Positions 10,168 to 19,329 are shown, numbered from the stretch's first letter. The stretch: DNA of 64,000 bases from Streptomyces sp. GS7 (GCF_009834125.1 NZ_CP047146.1:4643501-4707500); one strand, 5' to 3'. The notes: a model not told the origin generated them from the letters alone. Program-made: numbers and translations.

Positions 10168-11033
10168 AGGGCTGTCCCGTAAATGATCTAGGGCATGCTC
10201 GATGACCTGTGCCTTCTCGTCACCCGGCGAGGGTCAGGTTGTACAGGCGGGCTATGCCGAGCATGGCGTGGTGGACGCCGTTGCCTTTGAGGCGGCAGTC
10301 GCGGAGGATCTTCCAGCTCTTCATGCGGGCGAAGGCATGCTCGACGCGGGCGCGGACTTTGCGGTGCGAGGTGTTGTGTTCCTCTTTCCAGGCCGGGAGT
10401 TCAGCCTGGCCTGGCTCGCGACGGTGCGGGATGACCAGGCCGGTTCCTCGGTATCCGCCGTCCGCGATGACGGTGGTCTGGCCGACAGCGTCCTTGGCAC
10501 CGGACAGCTCCCACGCTTGCAGTCGTTGCGGTTGCCGGGCAGAGGCCGGCCGACGGCGACGACGAGCCGGGAGTCGGCGTCGATGACGACTTGGTGGTTG
10601 GTGGAGTACCGGTAGTTCTTCGACTGCTCGGCGACGGTGTGGTCGCGTGTGGGGACCAGGGTGCCGTCCACGATCAGCACGGCGTCCTTGCGGAACCGCT
10701 TGCGCTGCTGGAGCGCGAGCGAGGGGCCGAGGTGGTCGACGATGCGGTCGACAGCTGACTTCGACACCCCGAACAAGGGGGCGAGTTGACGCAGGGTGAG
10801 GTTAGTGCGCCAGTACGCGGCGACCAGCAGGACCCGGCCCTCCAGCGGCAGGCTCCAGGGCCGACCCTTGCGGACCGGGTCCGCGCCCTCGCGACGCAAG
10901 GCGTTGATCAGTTTGCCGAACTGCCGCGGACTCAGCCCGGTGAACGGGGCTATCCAGGACGGCTCCGAAGCCGTGATCACACCAGACACAGCAAGATCAT
11001 CTCACCTGTGACCAGCAGTTACGGGACAGCCCT
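10168..11033 (-). mobile_element. 866-bp IS5-family element, copy A
   Basis: Ends AGGGCTGTCCCGTAA (10168-10182) and TTACGGGACAGCCCT (11019-11033), flanked by duplicated TA within a restored GCTAGC site. Two more copies lie at 34771-35636 and 52495-53360. Copy A differs from them by at least two substitutions. Confidence 0.92.
10220..10989 (-). CDS. IS5-family transposase, two overlapping frames (copy A)
   Basis: The first frame reads MSGVITASEPSWIAPFTGLS, the HTH segment LRQLAPLFGVSKSAVDRIVDH, then LIVDGTLVPTRD, YRYSTNHQVVIDADSRLVV and PGNRNDCK. The family continuation AWELSGAKDAVGQTTVIADGGYRGTGL...VRARVEHAFARMKSWKILRDCRLKG...YNLTLAG lies in the -1 frame, so a frameshift after NDCK (near 10520) is needed. 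All three copies share it. It could be programmed frameshifting, known in the IS427 group, or a defect spread before duplication. Copy A has V where the others have A in KSA(V/A)DR. Confidence 0.8.
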
Positions 11034-12472
11034 TAGCGCCACTGGAGCGCGGCAGACCCGAGTGGGGTACGCCGGCCGGGCTGGGGGATCATGCGCCCGC
11101 TGTATGTGAATGGTGTCGCCGGTTCAGTGAGCGGGCCGAAGTCGGTCCCGGTGGTCGACAGTGCGGCGAGCGGCGCGCGTCCGGGGCGGGGCAGGTCGAG
11201 TACGTCCTCCTGCGCGAGGAGCCCGAGTTCCTGCACCCAGTGGCACACCCCGGCCAAGGTCACGCGGATCCGCCATGAGCCGCCCTCGGCCGCACGCCGG
11301 CGCAGGACCGTGGCGACGGCGGCGGCTCCGAGGTAGGCGGCGAGGTAGTCGTTGAGCAGGTACGTCGGCGGCACCGACGGCCGGTCGGTCCACTCCTCCA
11401 TGGCGAATCCGGTTGCCGAGCAGGCGAGTTGGTCGAACCCGCCGCGTTCGGCCCAGGGGCCGTCGGCGCCCCAGCCGTGGTATTCGAGGGTGATGAGTCC
11501 GGGGCGGCGCCGGACAAGTTCCTCGGTCGACGCCCCGTGCCGGGCAAGTCCCCGGTAACTGTGCATGAAGACGTCCGCGTCCTGGAGCGCGTCGTAGAAG
11601 GCCGCCCGGTCGTGATCGTCACGCAGATCGCAGTACGCGTTGCGCTTGCCGCCGCCGGTCATCGCGATCATCGGGATCGGGTCGGGGCGGTCGGGACGCG
11701 ACAGGTGCAGCACATCGGCGCCGAACTGGGCGAGGAGTCGCGCCGCGACGGGACCTGCGATCACATGGGTGAGATCGAGCACCCGCACGCCCGCGAGCGC
11801 CTCGTCCGCCTCGCCGATCGGCTCGAAGGGCCGGACGGGTCCGTCGCCGACGCGTTCGATCTCGACGACCGGGCGCTGGGCCACGTACCGCCCGGCGGGG
11901 TGCGCGAACCATTCGTCGCGGGTGCGCACGGCGCACGCCACGCCGCCCCGCGCGCAGATGGCCTCCTCCAGCGTGAAGGCGTTCCAGCCGGCCGCGGCCT
12001 GCGCGATCCCCACCTTGTCGAGCGGGCACCGCAGCACGGAGGCGACGGCGTCCCGCAGATGCGGATAGGCGGTGATGATGAAGATCCACCGGCCGTCGCG
12101 CGCCCGGTAGAAGTCGTTGTTGCCGAGCAGTGCCGGATCGTCGAGCAGAACACCGAGCGGGCGCCCCGAGAGCGTCGTGTGATACGTCGCCATCAGCTGG
12201 TCGATCGCGGCCCCGGCCTGCACCTCCACCCTCTGGTGCCGGTGACCGCGCTGTTCGCCGACCGCCGCCGTCTGCCGCCCGAAGACACCGATCGCGGCGG
12301 ACATGGCATCGGCGAGGCGGTGCACCGAGGGCACCAGGGGATCGGCCCCGACGACGGTGATGTCCTCGGCCCCCCGGGCCGGATCGGGGTCACCGAGGGT
12401 GTGCAGCAGCCGGGAGACGATCTCGGGCGTCGGCGGTGTCGGCTTGGTCGTGGTGAGCGTGTTCGAAGTCAT
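11033..12472 (-). CDS. CaiB/BaiF-type CoA-transferase (family III)
   Basis: 479 residues. Family III CoA-transferases move CoA between carboxylates through an aspartyl-CoA intermediate. Visible: GVRVLDLTHVIAGPVAARLLAQFGADVLHLSRPD (the L-D-L-x-x-V-x-x-G-P signature), GGGKRNAYCDLRD, a NDFYRARDGRWIFI block, and RRRPGLITLEYHGWGADGPWAERGGFDQLACSATGF. The catalytic Asp position is plausible but not certain. The stop codon is made by the IS junction: CGC-TAA, where TAA comes from the IS end; the uninterrupted target would have read CGC-TAG, so the coding sequence appears complete. The upstream neighbour is an IclR regulator with an operator-like palindrome between them. Confidence 0.85.
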   Translation of the reverse strand: MTSNTLTTTKPTPPTPEIVSRLLHTLGDPDPARGAEDITVVGADPLVPSVHRLADAMSAAIGVFGRQTAAVGEQRGHRHQRVEVQAGAAIDQLMATYHTTLSGRPLGVLLDDPALLGNNDFYRARDGRWIFIITAYPHLRDAVASVLRCPLDKVGIAQAAAGWNAFTLEEAICARGGVACAVRTRDEWFAHPAGRYVAQRPVVEIERVGDGPVRPFEPIGEADEALAGVRVLDLTHVIAGPVAARLLAQFGADVLHLSRPDRPDPIPMIAMTGGGKRNAYCDLRDDHDRAAFYDALQDADVFMHSYRGLARHGASTEELVRRRPGLITLEYHGWGADGPWAERGGFDQLACSATGFAMEEWTDRPSVPPTYLLNDYLAAYLGAAAVATVLRRRAAEGGSWRIRVTLAGVCHWVQELGLLAQEDVLDLPRPGRAPLAALSTTGTDFGPLTEPATPFTYSGRMIPQPGRRTPLGSAALQWR

Positions 12473-12510
12473 GCCGGGATGCTCGTTCCCCGCACTGCAC
12501 GAGCGCCCTG

Positions 12511-12530
12511 ATTCACGGATATCCGTGAAT
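12511..12530. promoter_or_regulatory. Perfect 20-bp palindrome, likely IclR operator
   Basis: ATTCACGGATATCCGTGAAT is a perfect inverted repeat, 38 bp upstream of the CoA-transferase start and just after the IclR stop. IclR regulators bind palindromes of about this size near the genes they control. The position suits control of the CoA-transferase gene. Confidence 0.7.
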
Positions 12531-12541
12531 TGATGCGGACG

Positions 12542-13279
12542 TCACGTCTGCTTCTCCTGGATGTGCGCGAGGAGCCGGGCCGCGGCACGGTCCAGGCGCA
12601 GCCGCTCCGAGCGGCCGCGACGCCGGTGTATCAGAGCGAGGGCGCCGGTGACGACGGGGCCGTCGGTGACGGGGATCGCGAGCGCGCTGACCTCGGTGTC
12701 GGCCAGACCCTCGCTGCGGCTGATCCGCGACGCGCGGATCGCCGGAAGAGCGCAACGGAACTCGGCGACCCCCTCGGCGTCGTGGCGGCCGAGCTCGTCG
12801 AGCAGCCCACGGCGCTCCGCCTCGTCGGTGAAGGCCAGCAGCAGACGGCCCGCGGCGGTGCGCAGCAGCGGCCGGGCGACGTGCTGGTCAGCGAGCGGCA
12901 CAAGGCGGGGCATCTGGTCCTCGCCGCCGCGCGCGAGGTACACGGCGTCGAGCCCGACCCGCACCGTGAGCAGCACCGGGGTACCCGCGACGCGGCTCAG
13001 TTCGTCAAGCTCGGCCTGACTGATCCGCGGGACGACCCGGCCGGCGATGAGGTTGAGGACGTGCGGGGCGGGCCCCAGCCTGAAGTGCCCGTGCTGTTCC
13101 AGTAGAAAACCCGTCGCGACAAGGCCGTTGACCAGATCCTGCACCGAACTCGCCGGCGCCCCGACCGTCCGCGCCAACTCGGCCACGGTCACCCCGCCCG
13201 GCGCCCGCGCGGCAGCCTCCAGGATCCACGCGACCCGGTCCACCGTACGGTGACGCCGCCGTCGGCCGTGCTCGCTCAC
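12542..13279 (-). CDS. IclR-family transcriptional regulator
   Basis: 245 residues. The N-terminal winged HTH (VDRVAWILEAAARAPGGVTVAELARTVGAPASSVQDLVNGLVATGFL) is followed by an IclR effector domain (VLLTVRVGLDAVYLAR, RPLLRTAAGRLLLAF, ALAIPVTDG). The same-strand gene 70 bp downstream is a CoA-transferase, so it probably senses an acid or acyl-CoA and controls its use (inference). The ATG at 13279 agrees with the family length of about 250. Confidence 0.88.
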   Translation of the reverse strand: MSEHGRRRRHRTVDRVAWILEAAARAPGGVTVAELARTVGAPASSVQDLVNGLVATGFLLEQHGHFRLGPAPHVLNLIAGRVVPRISQAELDELSRVAGTPVLLTVRVGLDAVYLARGGEDQMPRLVPLADQHVARPLLRTAAGRLLLAFTDEAERRGLLDELGRHDAEGVAEFRCALPAIRASRISRSEGLADTEVSALAIPVTDGPVVTGALALIHRRRGRSERLRLDRAAARLLAHIQEKQT

Positions 13280-13713
13280 CCCGCCCCACCTTCCCCTTCT
13301 TGTACACCGCCGGCCACTGGCGCCGACACGGCCCGTCGATCCTTTCCCGCACCACCCCGACGAGCAAGCCGACCCCGGCCCCCGCAGACGTCACCAGCCC
13401 GGCAGCAGAAGGCGGTTCACGTGAAGGCGGAGGGACCGTCTCCAGGGCGAAGCCGTCCGCCTCAGCGAGCTCATCGAGTTGATGGCACGTTGCGCGGTGG
13501 ACCCCCCGGGCCCCGTCGAGTCCTTTGCCGAGAACCCCGCCGCCACACCCACACCGAGCACGACGAACAGTCGCCCGCGAACCGATTCCCCACGCCTCCC
13601 CTTTCGCGCTGGCGCACGCCTACGACCAGGTGGTTGCGGTTGTCCTGAGCGACATACCGGCCTCGCACGCCCTGGAGACATACCTGAACCGCGTCGAGGC
13701 GGACGCCGGCAAA
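13280..13713. other. Unassigned region upstream of the repeat-flanked module
   Basis: Plus-strand frames (13525-13728, ending ASHALETYLNRVEADAGKG) show protein-like composition near the end but no domain I recognise. They may be the 3' remnant of a lost gene cut by rearrangement. It also holds the iclR promoter. Confidence 0.3.
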
Positions 13714-13807
13714 GGGACAAGATCGTGAGAGACGTTGCCGTGGCCCCTGGATGAGACAGACCGAGGACACGCAGGCCGGCATCACGGAACAGGACATTCC
13801 AATTGAG
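13714..13807 (+). repeat. Left imperfect direct repeat (~90 bp) of the NACHT-CHAT module
   Basis: Begins AAAGGGACAAGATCGTGAGA and ends CAGGACATTCCAATTG. It aligns over its full length with 19240-19329; shared blocks include GGGACAAGATCGTGAGA, TGCCGTG, ATGAGACAG, CGAG, CAGGCCG, TCACGG and GACATTCCAATTG. The two copies bracket the two-gene module in the same orientation. About 75% identical by eye. From 13808 to 14036 no gene is seen; it should contain the module promoter. Confidence 0.8.
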
Positions 13808-14036
13808 GGCCTACACAAGCCGTAGGCTCGCATTTCCGGTGTCCCCTTCCTACTGACGGTGACCCTTTTCTGGCCTGAGGGACAGAGCAGTGAGACGAAC
13901 TCCCGCCTGATCCTTCACCGCTAGTAGCGGTTGATGCCCGCCTCGGGAGTAGCCAAAAGATCGGCTATATGTCGGCGGGTGGCCGCGCTAAAGTCCTCAC
14001 CGGGGAAGGGCTAGACATCAGCGGAAGGCCGTCACC

Positions 14037-17000
14037 GTGGCCAGTGAGTTAAGCGAGTTGCTGCGGCGGCTACGGCGCCGGGCGGGGATGACCCAGGAGG
14101 AGCTGGCGGAGCGCTCCGGAGTGGGTGTGCGATCCATCCGCGGCCTGGAGACCGGCGAGCGATCCGACCCACGCGTGACCACGGTGCGGCTGCTGGCCGA
14201 TGCGCTGGAGCTTGGCCCCGAAGAGCGCGAGGAGTTGCTGAGCGCTGCCGTCCGCCGAAGTTCTGACAGCGACCCGGGGAATCGGTACGCGCAGGTCGGG
14301 TACGCCCGCTGGGACGAGCCCGCCGGGGGGCGGCCGGGTCCTAGCGAGCCGGGTTCGGCATCGAGTGCCCCACTGGCCGATATTGCCAAGCAGCTCGCGG
14401 GGATGGTGGCTTCCCGCTGGTGGCATGAGCAAGAGCTACTGCAGGGTGAGGATCCCTTCCCGCTGCCGGTGCGCTGGCAGCGGGCCTCAGGCGAATTGAC
14501 CGACGACCGGGCTAACATCCGCCGTCTTCCGCCGGGAAGTGTGGCCGGCCTGATGGACCTCAGCGGTCGTCTGGATGACGTTGCGGAGGTATACCGACGG
14601 ATACCGTCCGGACGGCTGGTGGTACTGGGAAGGCCCGGCTCTGGAAAGTCCGTTCTGGCTGTGCGGTTCGCCCGTCGCTACCTGGCGTCGAGGGACGGTC
14701 GCGATCCTGTTCCGGTGATCTTCAGCATCGGCGGGTGGAACCCCGCCGCCGTCACCCTGACAGAGTGGCTGACTGGCCAATTGGCGTGCGATTACCCCAA
14801 TCTGGCTGTCCCCGGCCCAGGTGGAGCGAGCATGGCCGCCATGTTGATCGAGGACGACCGCGTACTCCCGGTGCTGGACGGCTTCGATGAAATCGCCGAC
14901 GGTCTGCGGCGCCGCGCTCTGGAGGAGCTCAACACCACCACTCTGCCTCTGCTGCTCACCAGCCGCCCGGCTGAATACGCCGCCGCCGTGGCAGAGAGCG
15001 ACGTGCTCACCTGCGCCGCCGCTATCGAGCTGATCGATCTCACTCTGGAGGACCTGGCCCACTACCTGCCGCGCACCACCTACAAGGCCAGCGGCGCGAG
15101 CTCCGCCTCACATGTCTGGGATCCCGTGCTCGCCGAGCTGCTCAAGCGGGGGCGCAGCCGGTCCGGTGCCAATCTTGCCGCGGTGCTGACCACTCCGCTG
15201 ATGGTCGCGCTCGCCCGCATCCTCTACAGCGAAGTCCCCGAGCGCGACCCTTCCGAACTCCTGGACACCGCCCGGTTCCCAACCCCCGAGGCCCTTGAAG
15301 AACATCTCCTGGACGCTGTCGTCCCCGCCGCCTATCGCCGCTCGTCAGGCGAGCGCAGCAGGGGACGTCGCCGCCAGCGGCACTGGGATCCCGAGCGTGC
15401 CCAGCACTGGCTCGGGTACCTCGCCACGCACATGAGCAGCCTCGCTACACCGGATCTGGAATGGTGGCGACTGGGCACCACCGTGAACCGGTTCTCTCGC
15501 CTGTTCGTGCTCGGGGTGCTCACCGCGCTGGCCGTCGGGACGACAACCGCGCTCGTGAGCATCCCCGTGGACCTTGTCTCGGCATCGCACGGGCTCGGCT
15601 CCGCGCTTGAACGGGGGCTCGCGGTCGGGCTGGCGGCCGGGCTCGCTTGCGTCATCTTGTACGGGGCCGGCTACCCGGAAGGGGCGGGAGAGGCAGAGCC
15701 CTCGCGCCTGCGCGTCCCGATCTTCGGCAGACGCCGGGAGATACGCAGGAGGCTCCTCCCCAGGTTCGGGCTAGGGCTCGTCTTTGGGCTGCTGGCCGCA
15801 CTGACGCTGGCGCTCGCGGGAGTCATGGTCGCGGGGCTCGGGCTGGATGGCGGGCTCGCGGGCTCGCTCGTGTTCGTGCCCGGAGTCGGGCTCGGGACCG
15901 GGCTGTTGCTTGGCCTGATGACCCTGCTGGAAGAGCCCGATGACACCCGGTCCGCCGCCAGCCCCACCGATCTCTTGAACACCAGTCGAAGGAATGCAGT
16001 CTTCCAACTGCTCTCCTGGGCACTGCTGTTCATGCTCGTGGCCGGAATCGTCAACCGGTTCACGGCGTGGCATGGGTACGGGATTAGTGCCGCGCTTGAG
16101 GCAACCTTCGGGCTTGGACTCGGATACAGGATCAGTCTCACCGCCTGGGGCCAGTGGGTGGCACTAGTACGCATCTGGCTGCCCCTGACCGGGCGAGTGC
16201 CCTGGGCATTGATCGCCTTCCTCGACGACGCATGCCAACGAGGCGTGCTACGCCGAACCGGCGCGGACTATCAGTTCCGTCACCCCCGACTGCAGCATCA
16301 TCTTGCGCAGACGTCAGGATGCGAAGCTGAGCCGGCCCCAGGACTGCACGCCGAGCTCAACGACCTCCCGCCCGTCGAAACCGCCCCCTCGAACCCGTCT
16401 GCCGGGGCGGAACGGAGAGTGGTCCGGGTCTACTCGCGGGCAGGGGGCCGCGGGGGTCAGCATCGCCGTGAGGGCGGGGACAGCGAGCGTCATCGTCTCG
16501 TTGCGGAACTCGCCGAGCACACTGCCCCGGGCAAAGAGGTGCCTCTGCAGGTGCAGATCGTCACTGGTGGCGGCAGCCGTGGTGCACTCCTACGCGAGTT
16601 CCACGTTCCGGATACGGGGGCTCGCCTCCTAATCACGGTCCATGCACCGGCGCTGGTCATCACTAGCGAGTTGCAGCAGGAGGTGACCGTCCTGCCCAGG
16701 CAGGATTCGGACGTCCTTCACTTCGGCATCCGAGCGAATCAGCCCGGGCTCCACGAGGTGACGGTGCGCGCGTTCCGCAAGGGCACCTTCCTCGGAGAGG
16801 TGCGCTGCCAGATCTCCGTGGAAGCCGGTGGAACCACCCGTGGCGGACCGCCCCACTCTACCGACCTGGAGACACTCGCCTTCGACCCTGGCGAAGTGAC
16901 CCTGCAGGTCCTCAGAAGCGGACCAGGGGCCTTCACGTTCCAACTGCTGAGCGAGACCTGCTACGCACCCGAGACCTTCCAGGCCGGCCACCCACACGAG

Positions 17001-17906
17001 GCGGCCACCCGAATCTTCCACGCACTCAAGGAGGCCGCTGCGAAGGCCGGCCAAGTCGACGCGGCATTCCTTCGCTCTCGGCTGCGGGCACACGGCGTTC
17101 AGTTATGGACCTCGGCGGTCCCGCAAACTGTCCAGCACCAGTTTTGGGAACAGAGCCGCCGCATCACCTCCTTCACGATCCTCGGCGAGCACGACGTCAT
17201 CCCGTGGGAACTGCTGTACCCGCTCAACGAAGGCCACGATCAGGGCTTCTTGGCCGAATGGCTCCCCGTCGTTCGACGCGTCTTCGGCCAGGACCGAGTC
17301 CGCGAGCTGGCCCTGGGAAAGATGACATTCGTCGTCCCCCCAGGATCTCCCACCCACGCCCTTCAAGAAGTCCGTGCACTGCGCGCTCGCTTCGGTCCGG
17401 GACTAGAAGACCTCGGTGTGCTCAAACGGCGCGAGGCGCTTACCAACCTCATAGAAGTCGGCCTCGGCGGGCTCTTGCACTTCGCCTGCCACAACACATT
17501 CACGGCCGCGGGATCACAGGTGTCGATGGCTGACGGCCCCTTCGCCCCGATCGATCTGGCCGTCGCCGCACAACTGCGCAGCCTGCGTGCTGAACACCCG
17601 CTGGTCTTCTTCAACGCCTGCCGCAGTGCAGGGGAAATCGACTGGTTCGGCGAAACGCTGGGGTGGGCTCCGCAGTTCCTGCGGGCGGGCGCCGGAGCGT
17701 TCATCGGCACGCTGTGGCCGGTCCGCTCCCAGTCCGCGCTGGACTTCGCGGACGCCTTCTACGAACAGCTCATCACCCACCGAAGGCCCCTTGGCCAGGC
17801 ATCCTTGCAGGCCCGCCAGAGCATCAGAGGTCAGGATGGCGATCCGACCTGGCTGGCCTACGCCGTCTACGGCAGTCCCGCTGCCGCCGCCCACACCCCG
17901 ATATAA
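14037..17906 (+). CDS. XRE HTH - NACHT NTPase - membrane - CHAT protease fusion
   Basis: 1289 residues in one frame. Residues ~5-70: XRE/Cro HTH (LRRRAGMTQEELAERSGVGVRSIRGLETG). ~190-440: NACHT NTPase with Walker A GRPGSGKS (G198-S205), Walker B LPVLDGFDE (D281) and LLLTSRP. ~490-745: five or six hydrophobic helices rich in Gly/Leu, then WALIAFLDDACQRGVLRR and FRHPRLQHHLA, the usual tail of Streptomyces membrane NACHT proteins. ~830-955: beta-rich domain. ~1010-1285: CHAT (caspase-like) protease with H1152 in LLHFACHN and C1195 in VFFNACRSAGE, then GAGAFIGTLWPV. GTG start follows GGAAGG. A hydrolase gene follows 13 bp later. By analogy with bacterial NACHT and CHAT systems it may sense infection and fire a protease (inference). 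Confidence 0.88.
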   Translation: MASELSELLRRLRRRAGMTQEELAERSGVGVRSIRGLETGERSDPRVTTVRLLADALELGPEEREELLSAAVRRSSDSDPGNRYAQVGYARWDEPAGGRPGPSEPGSASSAPLADIAKQLAGMVASRWWHEQELLQGEDPFPLPVRWQRASGELTDDRANIRRLPPGSVAGLMDLSGRLDDVAEVYRRIPSGRLVVLGRPGSGKSVLAVRFARRYLASRDGRDPVPVIFSIGGWNPAAVTLTEWLTGQLACDYPNLAVPGPGGASMAAMLIEDDRVLPVLDGFDEIADGLRRRALEELNTTTLPLLLTSRPAEYAAAVAESDVLTCAAAIELIDLTLEDLAHYLPRTTYKASGASSASHVWDPVLAELLKRGRSRSGANLAAVLTTPLMVALARILYSEVPERDPSELLDTARFPTPEALEEHLLDAVVPAAYRRSSGERSRGRRRQRHWDPERAQHWLGYLATHMSSLATPDLEWWRLGTTVNRFSRLFVLGVLTALAVGTTTALVSIPVDLVSASHGLGSALERGLAVGLAAGLACVILYGAGYPEGAGEAEPSRLRVPIFGRRREIRRRLLPRFGLGLVFGLLAALTLALAGVMVAGLGLDGGLAGSLVFVPGVGLGTGLLLGLMTLLEEPDDTRSAASPTDLLNTSRRNAVFQLLSWALLFMLVAGIVNRFTAWHGYGISAALEATFGLGLGYRISLTAWGQWVALVRIWLPLTGRVPWALIAFLDDACQRGVLRRTGADYQFRHPRLQHHLAQTSGCEAEPAPGLHAELNDLPPVETAPSNPSAGAERRVVRVYSRAGGRGGQHRREGGDSERHRLVAELAEHTAPGKEVPLQVQIVTGGGSRGALLREFHVPDTGARLLITVHAPALVITSELQQEVTVLPRQDSDVLHFGIRANQPGLHEVTVRAFRKGTFLGEVRCQISVEAGGTTRGGPPHSTDLETLAFDPGEVTLQVLRSGPGAFTFQLLSETCYAPETFQAGHPHEAATRIFHALKEAAAKAGQVDAAFLRSRLRAHGVQLWTSAVPQTVQHQFWEQSRRITSFTILGEHDVIPWELLYPLNEGHDQGFLAEWLPVVRRVFGQDRVRELALGKMTFVVPPGSPTHALQEVRALRARFGPGLEDLGVLKRREALTNLIEVGLGGLLHFACHNTFTAAGSQVSMADGPFAPIDLAVAAQLRSLRAEHPLVFFNACRSAGEIDWFGETLGWAPQFLRAGAGAFIGTLWPVRSQSALDFADAFYEQLITHRRPLGQASLQARQSIRGQDGDPTWLAYAVYGSPAAAAHTPI

Positions 17907-17919
17907 AGGAGCTGGCCCA

Positions 17920-19155
17920 GTGACTGATCCGGTCTTCGTCGTCCACGGCGTCGCCAACCGCGACCCTTCGGGTTTCACCGCCGCCGTCGCCGCGCTCCAG
18001 GCGGCTTCCAGCGTCGAGATGCATCCGGTGTACTGGGGCGACCTCGGCGCCCAGGACCAGCACATCGCAGCCACCCTCCCACCGAGCGGCGCTCCGACCG
18101 ACATCCTGCGCGCCATGAGTGGAGCACCGCACACCACGGCAGACGACGCCCTGGCAGCCGACCTGTTCGACACACGTACCCCCTCACCGGACGCCCTTAC
18201 ACACGTTGAACAAACGCTTCGCGAGCACCTCACCGCCACAGCGGAGGACCACGACGACGGATTGAGGGACGGCGACTTCACGCCCATCGACAGTGACCAG
18301 GTCGCGGAGTACCTGACCGAAGCGTGGGACGAAACGACCTGGCTGCAGTGCACGGACGACGTCTTCCTACTGACCGAGGTCGGACGGAACCTCGCCCGGA
18401 CTCTGCTCGACGACGTGCCTCAGGACGAGTTCGGCTACGCCGAGCTGCGCAGCTCAGAGCCAACCGACTCTCAGGGTCGACTGCGCTCGCTCGTCCGCAG
18501 ACGCCTGTCCGACCTTGACCGCGTGGCCGGAGCAGCGATCCAAGCGGCTGTCGGCCGCATGAACCACGCGCTGAGGTCCCGTTTCGGCCCCGGGACAACA
18601 CGCTTTCTGGGGGACGTCCTCGTCTACCAGCGCCATCAGGCCGCAATTCACACCCGGATACGGGCGTCCATCGACGCCGTCGACCCCGAGCTCGGCCGGT
18701 CCGCAGACCGACCCGTACGGGTGGTGGCCCACAGCCTCGGCGGAGTCATCGCCGTGGACATGGCCACAAGCACGAGCCCACTGTGGACTGAAAGGCTGCT
18801 CACATTCGGCTCGCAAGCAGCCTTCTTCCACGTCTGCGACCCTCGTGGCGGACAGCTTGAGCCGTACAGCGGAGCCCAACGCGTCGCTCTCCCCGCATCC
18901 CTCGCTCACTGGACCAACCTGTGGGAGCCGCTCGACGTGCTGGCTTTCGCAGCCTCCAACGTCTTCCAACTACACGACGGCAGAAGCCCGCTGGACATCC
19001 CCGTCCCGCACTCGGCCAGCACCGGCTTGTGGACCCATTCCGCGTATTGGGATTCCCCCGAAGTCGCCACAGTCATCGGCCGAGCCATGCGCGCCGGATC
19101 CGCACCAACCGATGCGCTGATCAGGCCCGACCACAGTCAAGACACAGACGCGTGA
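17920..19155 (+). CDS. Alpha/beta hydrolase (lipase-like), partner of NACHT-CHAT protein
   Basis: 411 residues. FVVHGVANRDP near the N-terminus resembles an oxyanion-hole segment, VVAHSLGGVIAVDM carries the nucleophile elbow with S272, and TGLWTHSAYWDSPEV offers the catalytic His; the acid may be the Asp of LWEPLDVLAF. The first ~200 residues are mostly unassigned and Asp/Thr-rich. GTG 17920 follows AAAGGAG, 13 bp after the protease gene, so the two are co-transcribed. In conflict systems such hydrolases often act as lipid-damaging effectors, and a CHAT protease could activate this one by cleavage; that is inference. No signal peptide is seen. Confidence 0.75.
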   Translation: MTDPVFVVHGVANRDPSGFTAAVAALQAASSVEMHPVYWGDLGAQDQHIAATLPPSGAPTDILRAMSGAPHTTADDALAADLFDTRTPSPDALTHVEQTLREHLTATAEDHDDGLRDGDFTPIDSDQVAEYLTEAWDETTWLQCTDDVFLLTEVGRNLARTLLDDVPQDEFGYAELRSSEPTDSQGRLRSLVRRRLSDLDRVAGAAIQAAVGRMNHALRSRFGPGTTRFLGDVLVYQRHQAAIHTRIRASIDAVDPELGRSADRPVRVVAHSLGGVIAVDMATSTSPLWTERLLTFGSQAAFFHVCDPRGGQLEPYSGAQRVALPASLAHWTNLWEPLDVLAFAASNVFQLHDGRSPLDIPVPHSASTGLWTHSAYWDSPEVATVIGRAMRAGSAPTDALIRPDHSQDTDA

Positions 19156-19202
19156 TAGGCGGCCGAGTCCATGAACACATTGGCGACGCCGTGTGACCAG
19201 AC

Positions 19203-19231
19203 GTCCGTCAGCTGCGGATGAACTGACGGAC
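19203..19231 (+). terminator. Hairpin ending the NACHT-CHAT-hydrolase operon
   Basis: GTCCGTCAG (19203-19211) and CTGACGGAC (19223-19231) form a perfect 9-bp stem with an 11-nt loop, 48 bp after the hydrolase stop and just before the right direct repeat. Confidence 0.7.
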
Positions 19232-19239
19232 AGCGGCAG

Positions 19240-19329
19240 CTTCAAGGGACAAGATCGTGAGACAGAAGTGCCGTGTCCTTCAATGAGACAGTCGAGAAAC
19301 ACCAGGCCGTCACGGGACATTCCAATTGT
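19240..19329 (+). repeat. Right imperfect direct repeat of the NACHT-CHAT module
   Basis: Begins CAAGGGACAAGATCGTGAGA and ends GGGACATTCCAATTG; same orientation as 13714-13807, with small deletions relative to it. The next gene begins 17 bp later and appears to lack its normal N-terminus, which suggests a rearrangement breakpoint here. Confidence 0.8.
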
